Assembly (NCBI GenBank): GCA_045126815.1
Contig: JBGVPD010000074.1
Coordinates: 1 to 29,962 of the forward strand
Length of the DNA: 29,962 bases
Direction of reading: 5' to 3'
DNA from: RGIG1995 sp045126815
GTDB taxonomy: Bacteria > Bacillota > Clostridia > Oscillospirales > CAG-272
Shown here: positions 1 to 7,195 of the stretch, one piece after another
Numbering within the stretch: the first letter of the stretch is position 1
Layout: each line of letters opens with the position of its first letter
Made by a program: the position numbers and the translations under genes
The notes under the pieces: generated by a model
Told to the model about the DNA's origin: nothing
The model's input: only the letters and a program-made list of their open reading frames with translations
The model's database searches: none

Positions 1-68
1 ATCCCCCGTCAAAATCAAATCGTAATAGTTCGTTTGCCGTTTGGTTTCTTTTAAGTGTGCCAAAATAG

Positions 69-89
69 TGTCCGCCGCCGCGGGGGACA
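69..89. repeat. 21-bp imperfect palindrome near the window edge
   Basis: The arms TGTCC-CCG and CGG-GGACA pair around a 3-nt centre with one G-G mismatch, giving a GC-rich palindrome in AT-rich surroundings. It lies about 58 bp past the stop codon of the last recombinase gene. It could be a weak terminator for the recombinase operon, since a short T-run (CTATTTT) follows on the minus strand, or part of the element end recognised by the recombinases. No crossover site can be assigned from one end alone. The rest of 1-146 shows no gene. Confidence 0.4.
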
Positions 90-146
90 TTAGTCAAGTA
101 GTTCCATAGTATTTTGCGAAACTTTTTGAAAATTATTCTAATATAA

Positions 147-1847
147 TCAAGAAATATTTCTATGTGACCCCTTGGGCGGCAACTCAAGAGTATTTTGCTC
201 ATTCATTACCAATTCTATACCTTTTTCTTGCGCCATATTAACCAACTCAATTAAGTCGTCATTAAAGCTCCACTCGATTTCAAGACTTTTCGAGGAATAT
301 ACGGTTATCTTTTTCACGAAAGTTTCCAAAATCTCACGATTGAGTTTTGTAAATTTTTTATGTTTTTTAAACAATTCAATAAATAGATTTTTTTCCATTT
401 CTTTTGTTGTGGACACACTTTCGTCAACCTCTTTTAACCGGTTTTCAATTTGCAACATCCTACTGTCACACATAGCTCTTCCCTCTTCATACTGTTTACG
501 AGTGATAGCCTCACACTTGAACTGTATATAGAGATTTTTCTTTTCTTCCCGTAGGTTCATCAACTGCTTATCCAACTCATCTTTTTGATTTTTTGTAAGC
601 ATTTTATCCGCTTGTTTATTTAGAGTTTTCATTACATTCTCTAATGAAACGTAGAAACGCAAGTATTGATTTAAGGCAATAATTATAATATCTGATAGAA
701 CAGAAACCTTTATCCTTTTTCGGCTGCAATATGCTTTTTCTTTTTTGAAGAACTTACAATAAAAAGCTTGATATGTAGAATATGACTTTTTTGAAGAAAG
801 GGCCATAGCATGTCCACATTCGCCACAAAATACAAGTCCTAAATAAATGTTTTTAGCTTTAGTATCGCGAGTCGGCATTTTTTTCTTTTCGAGTAGTTCT
901 TGAACTTTCTCAAAATCCTCTTTCGATATAATTGCCTCATGCGCATTTTCAAATCTTAACCAATCTTCTTTATTTACAGCCATAAACTTTTTCGCCTTAT
1001 ATGATATTTTTTTGCGTCTACCCTGAACTAACGTTCCCGTATATACTTCATCTTGTAAAATATTACGTACCGTTCCGCCGTTCCACATAATAAATTTATC
1101 GTTATTTGGGTTGTAAAGTTTCATCCCTCGACTGCGCTTATACAAGCAAGGTGTCAAAACTTCATTTATACTTAAATAAGATGCAATACTTGAAAACGTT
1201 TCTCCTTCTAAAAACTTTTTAAAAATCAGCTTAACTATTTCGGCAGCAACAGGATCAACAATTAACTTATGATGGTCTTTTGGCTCCTTATCATACCCAT
1301 AAGGGGCAAAAGAGCCAAGAAACTCTCCTCTTTTTTGTCGAGTTAACCTTGCACTTTTTACTTTTTTAGATAAATCTCGGCTATATTCATCATTCATCAA
1401 ATTCTTGAATTGAATAGAAATATTATTAACCGATTTGGGGTCCAAATACGAATCAACTTTGTCGTTAACTGATATAAATCTAATGCCATAGAATGGAAAC
1501 ACAACAAAAACAAGTTTTCCTGCTTCCTCATTATTTCTTGCTAATCTTGAAAGGTCTTTTATGATAATACAATTGATTTTTTTGTTCTCAAAATCATCTT
1601 TTAACCGCTTATACCCCGGACGTTCCATATTTGTTCCGCTAAAGCCATCGTCAATATAAAAATCTACGACTTCAATATCAGGATGAGCCGCCAAAAACTT
1701 ATTGATTATCATTCGTTGCGTTTCAATACTGTAACTGTTTTTATCTTTTGTAAGTTCATCTTCGCGAGATAAGCGCAAATATACACCAGCCTGCCATTTT
1801 TTCTTAGTAGGCGTTACTTGTTGGGTGTATCGACTAATTCTACTCAT
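147..1847 (-). CDS. Large serine recombinase (first of a pair)
   Basis: This is a TnpX/TndX-type site-specific recombinase, expected to excise and integrate the element through a phosphoserine-DNA intermediate. An N-terminal resolvase domain (about residues 18-165) shows YLRLS with the likely catalytic Ser27, the FSGTN-x2-RPG segment and KDLSRLARN. A 'Recombinase' domain follows (about 180-310, with APYGY and the NILQDEVYTG segment). Next is a zinc ribbon (C341, C344, C364, C374) and then a Lys/Glu-rich coiled coil (about 410-480). At 566 residues it has the usual length for the family. The start ATG overlaps the stop of the upstream recombinase (ATGA) and has a strong AAGGAGGG site 4 nt upstream, so the two proteins are translationally coupled. 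The resolvase core clearly resembles the neighbour, but the sequences are diverged, so this is not a recent duplication. Confidence 0.93.
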   Translation of the reverse strand: MSRISRYTQQVTPTKKKWQAGVYLRLSREDELTKDKNSYSIETQRMIINKFLAAHPDIEVVDFYIDDGFSGTNMERPGYKRLKDDFENKKINCIIIKDLSRLARNNEEAGKLVFVVFPFYGIRFISVNDKVDSYLDPKSVNNISIQFKNLMNDEYSRDLSKKVKSARLTRQKRGEFLGSFAPYGYDKEPKDHHKLIVDPVAAEIVKLIFKKFLEGETFSSIASYLSINEVLTPCLYKRSRGMKLYNPNNDKFIMWNGGTVRNILQDEVYTGTLVQGRRKKISYKAKKFMAVNKEDWLRFENAHEAIISKEDFEKVQELLEKKKMPTRDTKAKNIYLGLVFCGECGHAMALSSKKSYSTYQAFYCKFFKKEKAYCSRKRIKVSVLSDIIIIALNQYLRFYVSLENVMKTLNKQADKMLTKNQKDELDKQLMNLREEKKNLYIQFKCEAITRKQYEEGRAMCDSRMLQIENRLKEVDESVSTTKEMEKNLFIELFKKHKKFTKLNREILETFVKKITVYSSKSLEIEWSFNDDLIELVNMAQEKGIELVMNEQNTLELPPKGSHRNIS

Positions 1848-3562
1848 ACTACCCTCCTTGCCATTCTCATCTGTTTCACGATTTCAGCATTTTTGTACTG
1901 TTCCAAAGAAAATACAATCAAACGATTATTATACAAGTAGTCAATTATGGTTTCATACTCATCTCGGTATTTGAGATTAATTTCAATTCGATTATCCTCA
2001 TAAACATATATATTTTCAATAAAAGCAATTACTACGTTTCTCGTCAAGTAGGGAATCTCCCCACAAGCTTTAAATGATTTTATGAACTCATTTTCAGGCG
2101 AAATACCTGTATCAACTTCTTCAATTTTATTTCGAATGCCAAGTATTTGAGTTTCTATATCCGCAATTTTAACTTCATATTGTCGTCTAAAAGTTTCATA
2201 CTCATCTTTTTCGATTAAACCCGCCTTAAAGTCTGGGTACAACTCTGATTTCAATTTGATATATTTTTCTTTTTCGGCAATTGATTGAGCTAAATACTCT
2301 TCCATCCTTTTTGATGTTCGCTCTCTTTGCGGTGATTCGTTAATTGCCTTTAATAAAGGTTCTATCTCTAAGGCCATTTTACTATATGTTTGCAAAAAGG
2401 CTAAAACTGCATTTTCAACCTTCTCCGCATGGACAGTATGTTTCGAACATAAATTTTTTCCTCGGTTTTTATATGTAGAGCAAAAATAGTAGATAAATTC
2501 TTTTTTTCCACTATACATCTTTTTTCTTATCATACCTCGCTTGCAATCACCACACTTTATAAAACCAGATAAGACATTAAGCTGCTGCGTTTTAGGTGAT
2601 ATACGCGTATCTCTAAAAAGCAATTGTTGCACTGCTTCAAAATCATCTCTGGATATAATAGCCTCATGCGTATTGGGTACGATAATATAGTCTTCTTTAG
2701 CAACGGGGCGACATTTTTGAATACGATAACTGATATTATTCATTACGTTTTGTACGAGGTCGCCAACGTACATACGATTCGTCAGTATACGTCTAAGCGT
2801 CCGCATATTCCAAGTTGCGTCATCTCTGGCGCCATTACCTTTATACTTCGGATAAATTTGTTTTTTATATAACGCCGGCGGTAGAATGCCCATTTCATTT
2901 AGATATTTTACTATACCGCGAATACTTTCGCCACCAAGAAACATCTTGAAAATAAGTCTAACATTATCAGCCACTCGTTCGTCCACAATAAGCTTATGAA
3001 CATTTTCCGGATGCTTTATGTAGCCATAGCAAGGATGCGAACCTATATATTCACCGTTTTCACGTCTTAAAGTCAACGCGCTTTTTACCTTGATAGATAT
3101 ATCCCTACAATATTCATCATTTATAAGGTTTTTAAACTTTGTAGAAATATTATCCAAAGAATCTGGATCCAAATAACTATCTACATTGTCATTCAAGCAA
3201 ATAAAACGAGTTTGAAGATAGGGAAACAGAATCGTTAAATAGTTCCCGATTTCTATGGAGTTACGACCGAATCTTGATAAATCTTTTACAATAATACAAT
3301 TTATCTTTTTCGACCGCAAATCGTTTTCCATATCTTTAAAGCGCGGTCTATCAAAGTTTGTTCCAGAATAACCATCGTCGATATAAATATCGTAAACTTT
3401 TATATCGGTATTTTTACGAACAAATTCTAAAAGCATTTCTCTTTGCGAAGAAATACTCTCACTTTCAAATTTATCGTCATCACGCGATAAACGCAAATAA
3501 AGACCAGCATTCCACATAATAGCGAGGTGCTGGTCTTTATTCTTTTGCTTTCTATTAGCCAT
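1844..3562 (-). CDS. Large serine recombinase (second of a pair)
   Basis: This is a second full-length large serine recombinase of about 572 residues. The resolvase domain has YLRLS with the catalytic serine near residue 26, YSGTN-x2-RPR and KDLSRFGRN. It is followed by the Recombinase domain (CYGY, TLRRILTNRMYVGDLVQN), a zinc ribbon (about C337, C340, C361, C372) and a charged coiled coil with a conserved-looking C-terminus. I chose the ATG at 3562 because GAGGTG lies 7 nt upstream of it. An in-frame ATG at 3568 is almost on top of that site and is less likely. A 14-bp perfect inverted repeat lies inside the first 25 codons. The gene has its own promoter at 3622-3650 and overlaps the next recombinase by 4 bp. 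Pairs of serine recombinases at one element end are known from SCCmec and some clostridial elements; whether both proteins are needed here cannot be seen. Confidence 0.93.
   Translation of the reverse strand: MANRKQKNKDQHLAIMWNAGLYLRLSRDDDKFESESISSQREMLLEFVRKNTDIKVYDIYIDDGYSGTNFDRPRFKDMENDLRSKKINCIIVKDLSRFGRNSIEIGNYLTILFPYLQTRFICLNDNVDSYLDPDSLDNISTKFKNLINDEYCRDISIKVKSALTLRRENGEYIGSHPCYGYIKHPENVHKLIVDERVADNVRLIFKMFLGGESIRGIVKYLNEMGILPPALYKKQIYPKYKGNGARDDATWNMRTLRRILTNRMYVGDLVQNVMNNISYRIQKCRPVAKEDYIIVPNTHEAIISRDDFEAVQQLLFRDTRISPKTQQLNVLSGFIKCGDCKRGMIRKKMYSGKKEFIYYFCSTYKNRGKNLCSKHTVHAEKVENAVLAFLQTYSKMALEIEPLLKAINESPQRERTSKRMEEYLAQSIAEKEKYIKLKSELYPDFKAGLIEKDEYETFRRQYEVKIADIETQILGIRNKIEEVDTGISPENEFIKSFKACGEIPYLTRNVVIAFIENIYVYEDNRIEINLKYRDEYETIIDYLYNNRLIVFSLEQYKNAEIVKQMRMARRVV
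3496..3541. repeat. 14-bp perfect inverted repeat in the recombinase coding start
   Basis: AATAAAGACCAGCA (3496-3509) and TGCTGGTCTTTATT (3528-3541) are exact reverse complements separated by 18 bp. They fall within codons 8-22 of the recombinase, 20-65 nt after the start codon. In mRNA this would form a stem just downstream of the ribosome binding site. In DNA it has the size of a dimer-binding operator or recombinase accessory site. Confidence 0.75.
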
Positions 3563-3584
3563 AAACATTCACCTCAAATTGTCA

Positions 3585-3650
3585 TTTGAAGTAAGTGCCT
3601 ATGAATTTTAACAACATCATCATTATAGCACATTACTTCAAACAAATCAA
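3585..3650 (-). promoter_or_regulatory. Recombinase promoter flanked by inverted repeats
   Basis: On the minus strand, TTGATT (3645-3650), a 17-bp spacer and TATAAT (3622-3627) with an upstream TG (extended -10) form a good sigma-A promoter for the recombinase pair. A long inverted repeat brackets the -10: TTTGAAGTAAGTGC at 3585-3598 and GCAC-A-TTACTTCAAA at 3628-3642, identical arms apart from a one-base bulge. One arm fills the -35/-10 spacer and the other lies in the early transcribed region, before the ribosome binding site. This is the layout of a repressor or autoregulatory operator. Confidence 0.65.
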
Positions 3651-3657
3651 CCTCTTT

Positions 3658-3954
3658 TTAGTCACTATCGGCATTTTTTAATAAGTATTCCATCTTTTCT
3701 TGGAATGAATGGGAGTTTTCCGAAAAAGCCACTTTAACTACCATATCTCCGACCTTAAAACAATATGGATTACCTATTAACGAGATAAACTGCAATACTC
3801 GTTCTTCTTTACTTTTGTTTGAATCAACTTTAACGTTTCGTATATCTTGTAAATTTTCTATATCACAATCTTTAATTGAAATACTTTTTAGCTTTTGTAA
3901 ATAAGAATTGACTGCTTTCTTTTCAGCCACGTTATATCTTTTAACTTGTCCCAT
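3658..3954 (-). CDS. Small TnpW-like transposon protein
   Basis: This is a 98-residue basic protein. Its C-terminal third (YCFKVGDMVVKVAFSEN followed by a short amphipathic QEKMEYLL segment) resembles the TnpW family encoded next to TnpX recombinases in Tn4451/Tn4453-type elements. That match is from memory of the family pattern, not from a search. The N-terminal part, with NVAEKKAVNSYLQKLKSI, is extra helical sequence and may bind DNA or partner proteins. The start has AGGAG 7 nt upstream. The gene sits between the sigma/HTH_16 pair and the recombinases, where a directionality factor is often found; that role is inferred from position only. Confidence 0.5.
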   Translation of the reverse strand: MGQVKRYNVAEKKAVNSYLQKLKSISIKDCDIENLQDIRNVKVDSNKSKEERVLQFISLIGNPYCFKVGDMVVKVAFSENSHSFQEKMEYLLKNADSD

Positions 3955-4201
3955 ATACAGTCTCCTATTTTACAAAAATATTGCACGTTGAGAAAAGGCC
4001 AGTTCCTACGCTCACTCTGACCGCGTTTTTGCAGGTGTTGCTATGCAATCATTCTGCATAAGGCGAGCTCTTATCATCGCACACTATCTTATACTCCTGT
4101 ATCCTTCCTAAGCCAACGCTATTCAGTTGTCAAAGACGGGATGTCTTCATAATTAAATACGAGTATATTTTTCAGATTTTCAACCCTTTCCTAAAAAATT
4201 T
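3955..4201. other. Non-coding region upstream of the TnpW-like gene
   Basis: No gene is seen in these 247 bp. On the minus strand there is a perfect TTGACA (4128-4133), but the hexamer 17 bp downstream (TAGGAA) is a poor -10, so a promoter is only possible. TATGCA/TGCATA form a 6-bp hairpin with a 7-nt loop in the middle. The stretch is less AT-rich than the flanking DNA and may encode a structured leader, but no known RNA family was recognised. Confidence 0.3.
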
Positions 4202-4387
4202 TTAATTTATTTTAAATTTATGTATATTTTTTATAATTCGGATGATTATATATTCTTCTAAATCCTCATCCAGCTTTCCCCTCCATTTAGAATTTGATTT
4301 TATTAAAGGTTCATAAATCTTCAAAATCATTAGTATTGCGTTTTCGTCGCCTGCTATGGCTTTCTGTAAAATATCAACAAAATCCAT
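4202..4387 (-). CDS. HTH_16-type regulatory protein (Tn916 Orf8-like)
   Basis: This is a 61-residue helical protein with the pattern LQKAIAGDENA, LKIYEPLIK, then an acidic DEDLEEY turn and a final amphipathic helix. It matches the small helix-turn-helix proteins (HTH_16) of conjugative elements, of which Tn916 Orf8 is the known example. Such proteins resemble sigma factor region 2 and are always paired with a sigma-70-like protein. Here the partner lies 1 bp upstream, and the GGAGG site of this gene overlaps the 3' end of the partner gene, so the pair is translationally coupled. Its likely role is control of element excision or transfer together with that partner. The identification rests on motif and gene order. 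Confidence 0.7.
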   Translation of the reverse strand: MDFVDILQKAIAGDENAILMILKIYEPLIKSNSKWRGKLDEDLEEYIIIRIIKNIHKFKIN

Positions 4388-4388
4388 A

Positions 4389-4787
4389 TTAATCCTCCAA
4401 CATCTCTTTTAATGCAAAAAGTGCATCCTGCTTAATTTTTGAAACTCGTTGAACGCTTATCCCCAATTTTTTTGCAACTTCTTTTTGAGACATTCCTTCA
4501 ACGTATAACAATAGCAAAACTCTTCTGCGCGTATTAGTCAAAAAAGCAAAAGCGCGGGAAATATCCTCCCGCTCAAACTCATATTCACCTTTATCTACGT
4601 TTTGTTTTATTGGAATCATCCTTATTTCATAAGATAGATTTCGATTATTCGACAATTCAGATAAAGGTATTTCCAACACACGGCTTCTATTTTCCCTTAA
4701 ATAGTCAATCCGCGCCCGTTTCACCAAAGTTCTGAGCCAAGCGGTAAATCTAATTTTTATTTCCTCATCAAAGTCCATATAATTCAT
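4389..4787 (-). CDS. Sigma-70 family regulator (Tn916 Orf7-like)
   Basis: This is a protein of about 132 residues. Its C-terminal half is a clear sigma region 4: FLTNTRRRVLLLLYVEGMSQ leads into KEVAKKLGISVQRVSKIKQD, a helix-turn-helix for -35 recognition. The N-terminal half (WLRTLVKRARIDYLREN) looks like a shortened region 2. The size, architecture and adjacency to an HTH_16 protein match the Orf7/Orf8 pair that activates excision and transfer transcription in Tn916-family elements. The start is either the ATG at 4787 (8 nt from GGAGG) or the GTG immediately before it. Upstream are a small ORF, a hairpin and a terminator, suggesting that its expression depends on read-through. Confidence 0.8.
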   Translation of the reverse strand: MNYMDFDEEIKIRFTAWLRTLVKRARIDYLRENRSRVLEIPLSELSNNRNLSYEIRMIPIKQNVDKGEYEFEREDISRAFAFLTNTRRRVLLLLYVEGMSQKEVAKKLGISVQRVSKIKQDALFALKEMLED

Positions 4788-4838
4788 CACGTCAACCTCC
4801 GATTTTATTTTGAAAAATCAAAACAAACGGCGGTCCGC

Positions 4839-4869
4839 GAATAGTCGAAATATAAAGAAATATGTCGAA
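4839..4869. promoter_or_regulatory. Direct GTCGAA repeats upstream of the sigma gene
   Basis: GTCGAA occurs at 4844 and again at 4864, a spacing of 20 bp or about two helical turns, each inside similar AT-rich flanks. They lie between the intrinsic terminator and the sigma gene and could be binding sites for a regulator. No convincing -10/-35 pair is seen here. Confidence 0.25.
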
Positions 4870-4878
4870 TACATAATC

Positions 4879-4925
4879 AAAAAAGCGCTCAACGCCGATT
4901 TTATGCAATCGAATGCTGAACGCTT
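4879..4925 (-). terminator. Intrinsic terminator ahead of the sigma gene
   Basis: On the minus strand, AAGCGTTCA pairs with TGAGCGCTT (one G-U pair), with an inner CGATT/AATCG stem, followed directly by a run of six T. It lies about 90 bp upstream of the sigma gene, so transcription from the promoter at 5185-5213 must pass it to reach that gene. Confidence 0.75.
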
Positions 4926-4962
4926 GATTTATGTATATAATTTTTAAGGCAAGATTATAGAT

Positions 4963-4994
4963 AGAGTTGCAGTGACAATTGTGGCTGCAACTCT
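4963..4994. repeat. 10-bp hairpin after the leader ORF
   Basis: AGAGTTGCAG and CTGCAACTCT are exact reverse complements with a 12-nt loop, starting 3 nt after the stop of the small ORF on the minus strand. No T-run follows, so it is not a normal terminator. It may be a pause hairpin or an antiterminator partner in a leader region. Confidence 0.6.
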
Positions 4995-4997
4995 TAG

Positions 4998-5120
4998 CTA
5001 CCCCACGTCTAATTTAGTTAAAAAATAGATATTTCTCCTATCGTCTCCCATAATAAGTAGCACCTCTTTCATACAACGCAATACGACTGAAGCATCCCTC
5101 AAAACCATATTGCAATCCAA
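4998..5120 (-). CDS. Candidate 40-residue leader ORF upstream of the sigma gene
   Basis: This ORF has a TTG start with a good AAGGAG 6 nt upstream. Two ATG codons further in, at 5108 and 5051, are in the same frame, the latter with GAGGTG 9 nt before it and giving a 17-residue product ending in FLTKLDVG. It lies about 58 nt downstream of the predicted transcription start and is followed by a hairpin and an intrinsic terminator. That order is typical of leader peptides that control attenuation. The product resembles no family I know, and its coding status is not proven. Confidence 0.38.
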   Translation of the reverse strand: MDCNMVLRDASVVLRCMKEVLLIMGDDRRNIYFLTKLDVG

Positions 5121-5184
5121 GAGATACTCCTTGTCAAAAAGTTTCTACAACAAAAGCACTTTTACCCTTAAATTAGACAAATAT

Positions 5185-5213
5185 ATTATAACACTGTGCA
5201 TATACCGTGTCAC
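5185..5213 (-). promoter_or_regulatory. Promoter of the sigma leader transcript
   Basis: On the minus strand, GTGACA (5208-5213), a 17-bp spacer and a perfect TATAAT (5185-5190) make a strong sigma-A promoter. The short inverted repeat ACCGT/ACGGT (5204-5219) straddles the -35 and may be an operator. Transcription would start near 5178 and run through the small ORF, hairpin and terminator towards the sigma gene. Confidence 0.65.
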
Positions 5214-5269
5214 TACGGTTATGCCCGAAAAGATTGTCGTAATCGGTCTTTGATTGACGAAAAACATCA

Positions 5270-5307
5270 AAAACAAAAATAATAGGCAAGGATTTTCCTT
5301 GCCTATT
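5270..5307 (-). terminator. Strong intrinsic terminator after the primase gene
   Basis: The 12-bp perfect stem AATAGGCAAGGA/TCCTTGCCTATT has a 3-nt loop and is followed on the minus strand by TATTTTTGTTTTT. It begins 2 nt from the primase stop codon. It ends the DNA-metabolism operon and separates it from the regulatory module. Confidence 0.9.
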
Positions 5308-5309
5308 AC

Positions 5310-6380
5310 TCATCTTTGTTTATTCATCATATATTCCCAAACAAAATCATCCAAGCCTTTATATCGTGGATCCCACGTATAAGTCCCGAACTTCAAATTC
5401 ATATCGTCCAGAAGACATAATAACGAATTAAACCCGTTTTGAACGTGGAAATTCGCACAAAAATCCATATCGAACGCGGTCATTACACGTTTCAATCCTT
5501 TTTCTTGCAACTTCTCCAACGTCTTTTGTAAGTGTGAGAGCGAATTAACGCCCGGAACAGATAAAACTGTTTCTCCCGTAAGCGCATGAATCACGTCCGC
5601 TTTCATCGGTCCTTCGGTAACAATTATATTTTCCCTTATAGGACCTGCAAGATGCGTCCATCCTTCCGCTCTACACCCGTCTTTTCTTTCACTGCTGGAT
5701 ACCCAGCGAAACTTTCTTCTATCCGTTTCATCTAATCGAACTTGCATCCCTTGAATACGTCCTTCAATATCCCTAACAGGAATCAAAATACCGCGTTTTT
5801 CTTGGGTAAAAGTCCAATTATCGTGTTTATCTCGATAGAATCCCGGTACGCCGGCTAAATACATCCCTTGCAAGTGGAGCTTGTTGGCTATTGCGGACAT
5901 TCCCATATATGGTGTCGTTTTATAACCAAGGTTTTCCACCTCTTGTTCCGTAAATCCCCGTGCTAAAAGTTTTTGTTTATGGTCTTGTGACAGCGATAAC
6001 ATAGATAACAAAGCCGAATACGTTTCGTGCCGAGTATCCACGTCGGTAATCGGGCACTCCCGTATCGTTTCCGCATCTAAATGTATAGGCACGCTTCTTT
6101 GTTCCGGTTTATACCCTGAAATCGGCGCAGTTTTTTCCATTATGGCTTTATACGCTTTATTTCTGGATATTCCCGTATACAATGAATACAAATCCAATAC
6201 ACCACCGGAAACATTGCATCTTGGACACCTGAATACGTCCTTTACTAAATTGATATTCAAGTGTTTCTTATGTGGCTTATCATCACAACACGGACAAGCA
6301 ACGTAATATGATAATTGTCCGCGTGCCGGACGCTCAATTCCAAGTATAGGAATGATATCCGTCATGTGATACATTTCCAT
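5310..6380 (-). CDS. CHC2 zinc finger/Toprim primase-like protein (DUF3854-like)
   Basis: This is a 356-residue protein that combines a DnaG-type zinc finger with a Toprim-like domain. The N-terminus has C29-P-C-C, a basic HKKH stretch and C52-x2-C55, as in CHC2 primase fingers. The C-terminal half has VTEGPMKADVI (Toprim glutamate near 256) and AFDMDF (acidic pair near 304/306), ending in a KGLDDF motif typical of DUF3854 proteins on mobile elements. It likely primes or assists element replication. It is much shorter than chromosomal DnaG and lacks a helicase-binding domain. I chose the ATG at 6380 because AAGGAGG lies just upstream; an upstream extension of 15 codons would cross an intergenic hairpin. 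It is the last gene of its operon. Confidence 0.8.
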   Translation of the reverse strand: MEMYHMTDIIPILGIERPARGQLSYYVACPCCDDKPHKKHLNINLVKDVFRCPRCNVSGGVLDLYSLYTGISRNKAYKAIMEKTAPISGYKPEQRSVPIHLDAETIRECPITDVDTRHETYSALLSMLSLSQDHKQKLLARGFTEQEVENLGYKTTPYMGMSAIANKLHLQGMYLAGVPGFYRDKHDNWTFTQEKRGILIPVRDIEGRIQGMQVRLDETDRRKFRWVSSSERKDGCRAEGWTHLAGPIRENIIVTEGPMKADVIHALTGETVLSVPGVNSLSHLQKTLEKLQEKGLKRVMTAFDMDFCANFHVQNGFNSLLCLLDDMNLKFGTYTWDPRYKGLDDFVWEYMMNKQR

Positions 6381-6393
6381 TTCTGCCTCCTTT

Positions 6394-6422
6394 TTCGGGG
6401 ACGAGTTTATCCCATCCCCGAA
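6394..6422. repeat. Intercistronic hairpin before the primase
   Basis: TTCGGGGA and TCCCCGAA form an 8-bp stem with a 13-nt loop, immediately upstream of the primase ribosome binding site. The following A-run on the minus strand rules out a normal terminator. It may tune mRNA stability or translation. Confidence 0.55.
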
Positions 6423-6437
6423 CAACCTTTACTTCAA

Positions 6438-7184
6438 TTATGCGGACTTTTGCATTTTGAGCGCGAATTCGCATATCAATTTTGCGGCTTCCACCGCATT
6501 TTCATCGCCCTGATATTTTCTTGCCATATAGTCCAAAGCCTTCGGGTCTTCCCTTAATAAATCGCCAAGAGTCATTCCCTTATACTTCGCCATAGGACAA
6601 GGCAATTCCATAGCTTTTTGAACCCTTTCTTCCAACGTCGGCTCTTTCTTTGTTTCGGGTTCCGTTATAGTAGCCGACTTATCTTCAGGAACTTCTTCCT
6701 TAATCGGTTTTGTTTTCTTTTCAGGCATTACCGTTTCTCCAGCGTTTTCACCAGAGACCTGCTCGTTATTACTAACGGCAAACTGTAACCCAAATCCAGC
6801 GTTTCTAAGCGCTACGCCTATTGCTGTCGTCTGCGCCCATTCAATCGCCGAAATATCAGGATTATCAGGGTTTTTGCCTTTGATGGCTGAACCTTCTGCC
6901 AAATAACATTCCACCGCATCTTTATAATGCGCGTAAATTTTAGCGGAAGCGATATACCTGTCGTCACTTCTTAAACTTTGTACGCTTACGGCTATTTTTC
7001 CGTCGGGATATTTCAGCTTAAACCATGCGATTTGCACCGAAACGGGAATAATCGTACGCACTTTCATAGTGTTCAAGTCGGTAAGTTCCAACGCGAACGG
7101 CGTCGGATCAAACCCTTCCACTTTATTGATTTGAGAGATTCTCTCAATCATAAGTTCTTTTTGATTCGAGTCTTGATTGCTCAT
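6438..7184 (-). CDS. Putative single-strand annealing protein with ExoX-like C-terminus
   Basis: This is a 248-residue protein. Residues 1-140 have features of Rad52/ERF/Sak-type phage annealing proteins: IPVSVQIAWFKLKYPDG, a beta-rich IASAKIY segment, then EGSAIKG and EWAQTTAIGVALRNAGFG, the 'A-x-T-x-A-x-RNAGFG' pattern near the end of the core. A Glu/Pro/Lys-rich linker (about 145-190) joins it to a C-terminal domain (MAKYKGMTLGDLL, then DYMARKYQG) that looks like the ExoX-like C-terminal domain. It would coat or anneal single-stranded DNA made by the YqaJ exonuclease encoded in the same operon. The start is set by GGAGG 6 nt upstream. The family is inferred from pattern and context. Confidence 0.6.
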   Translation of the reverse strand: MSNQDSNQKELMIERISQINKVEGFDPTPFALELTDLNTMKVRTIIPVSVQIAWFKLKYPDGKIAVSVQSLRSDDRYIASAKIYAHYKDAVECYLAEGSAIKGKNPDNPDISAIEWAQTTAIGVALRNAGFGLQFAVSNNEQVSGENAGETVMPEKKTKPIKEEVPEDKSATITEPETKKEPTLEERVQKAMELPCPMAKYKGMTLGDLLREDPKALDYMARKYQGDENAVEAAKLICEFALKMQKSA

Positions 7185-7195
7185 AATTAACCTCC

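Noticed and set aside
1..54. Open plus-strand frame of 17 codons running from the window edge to a TAA
   Set aside because: It could be the 3' end of a chromosomal target gene, but it is too short to recognise and has no supporting evidence.
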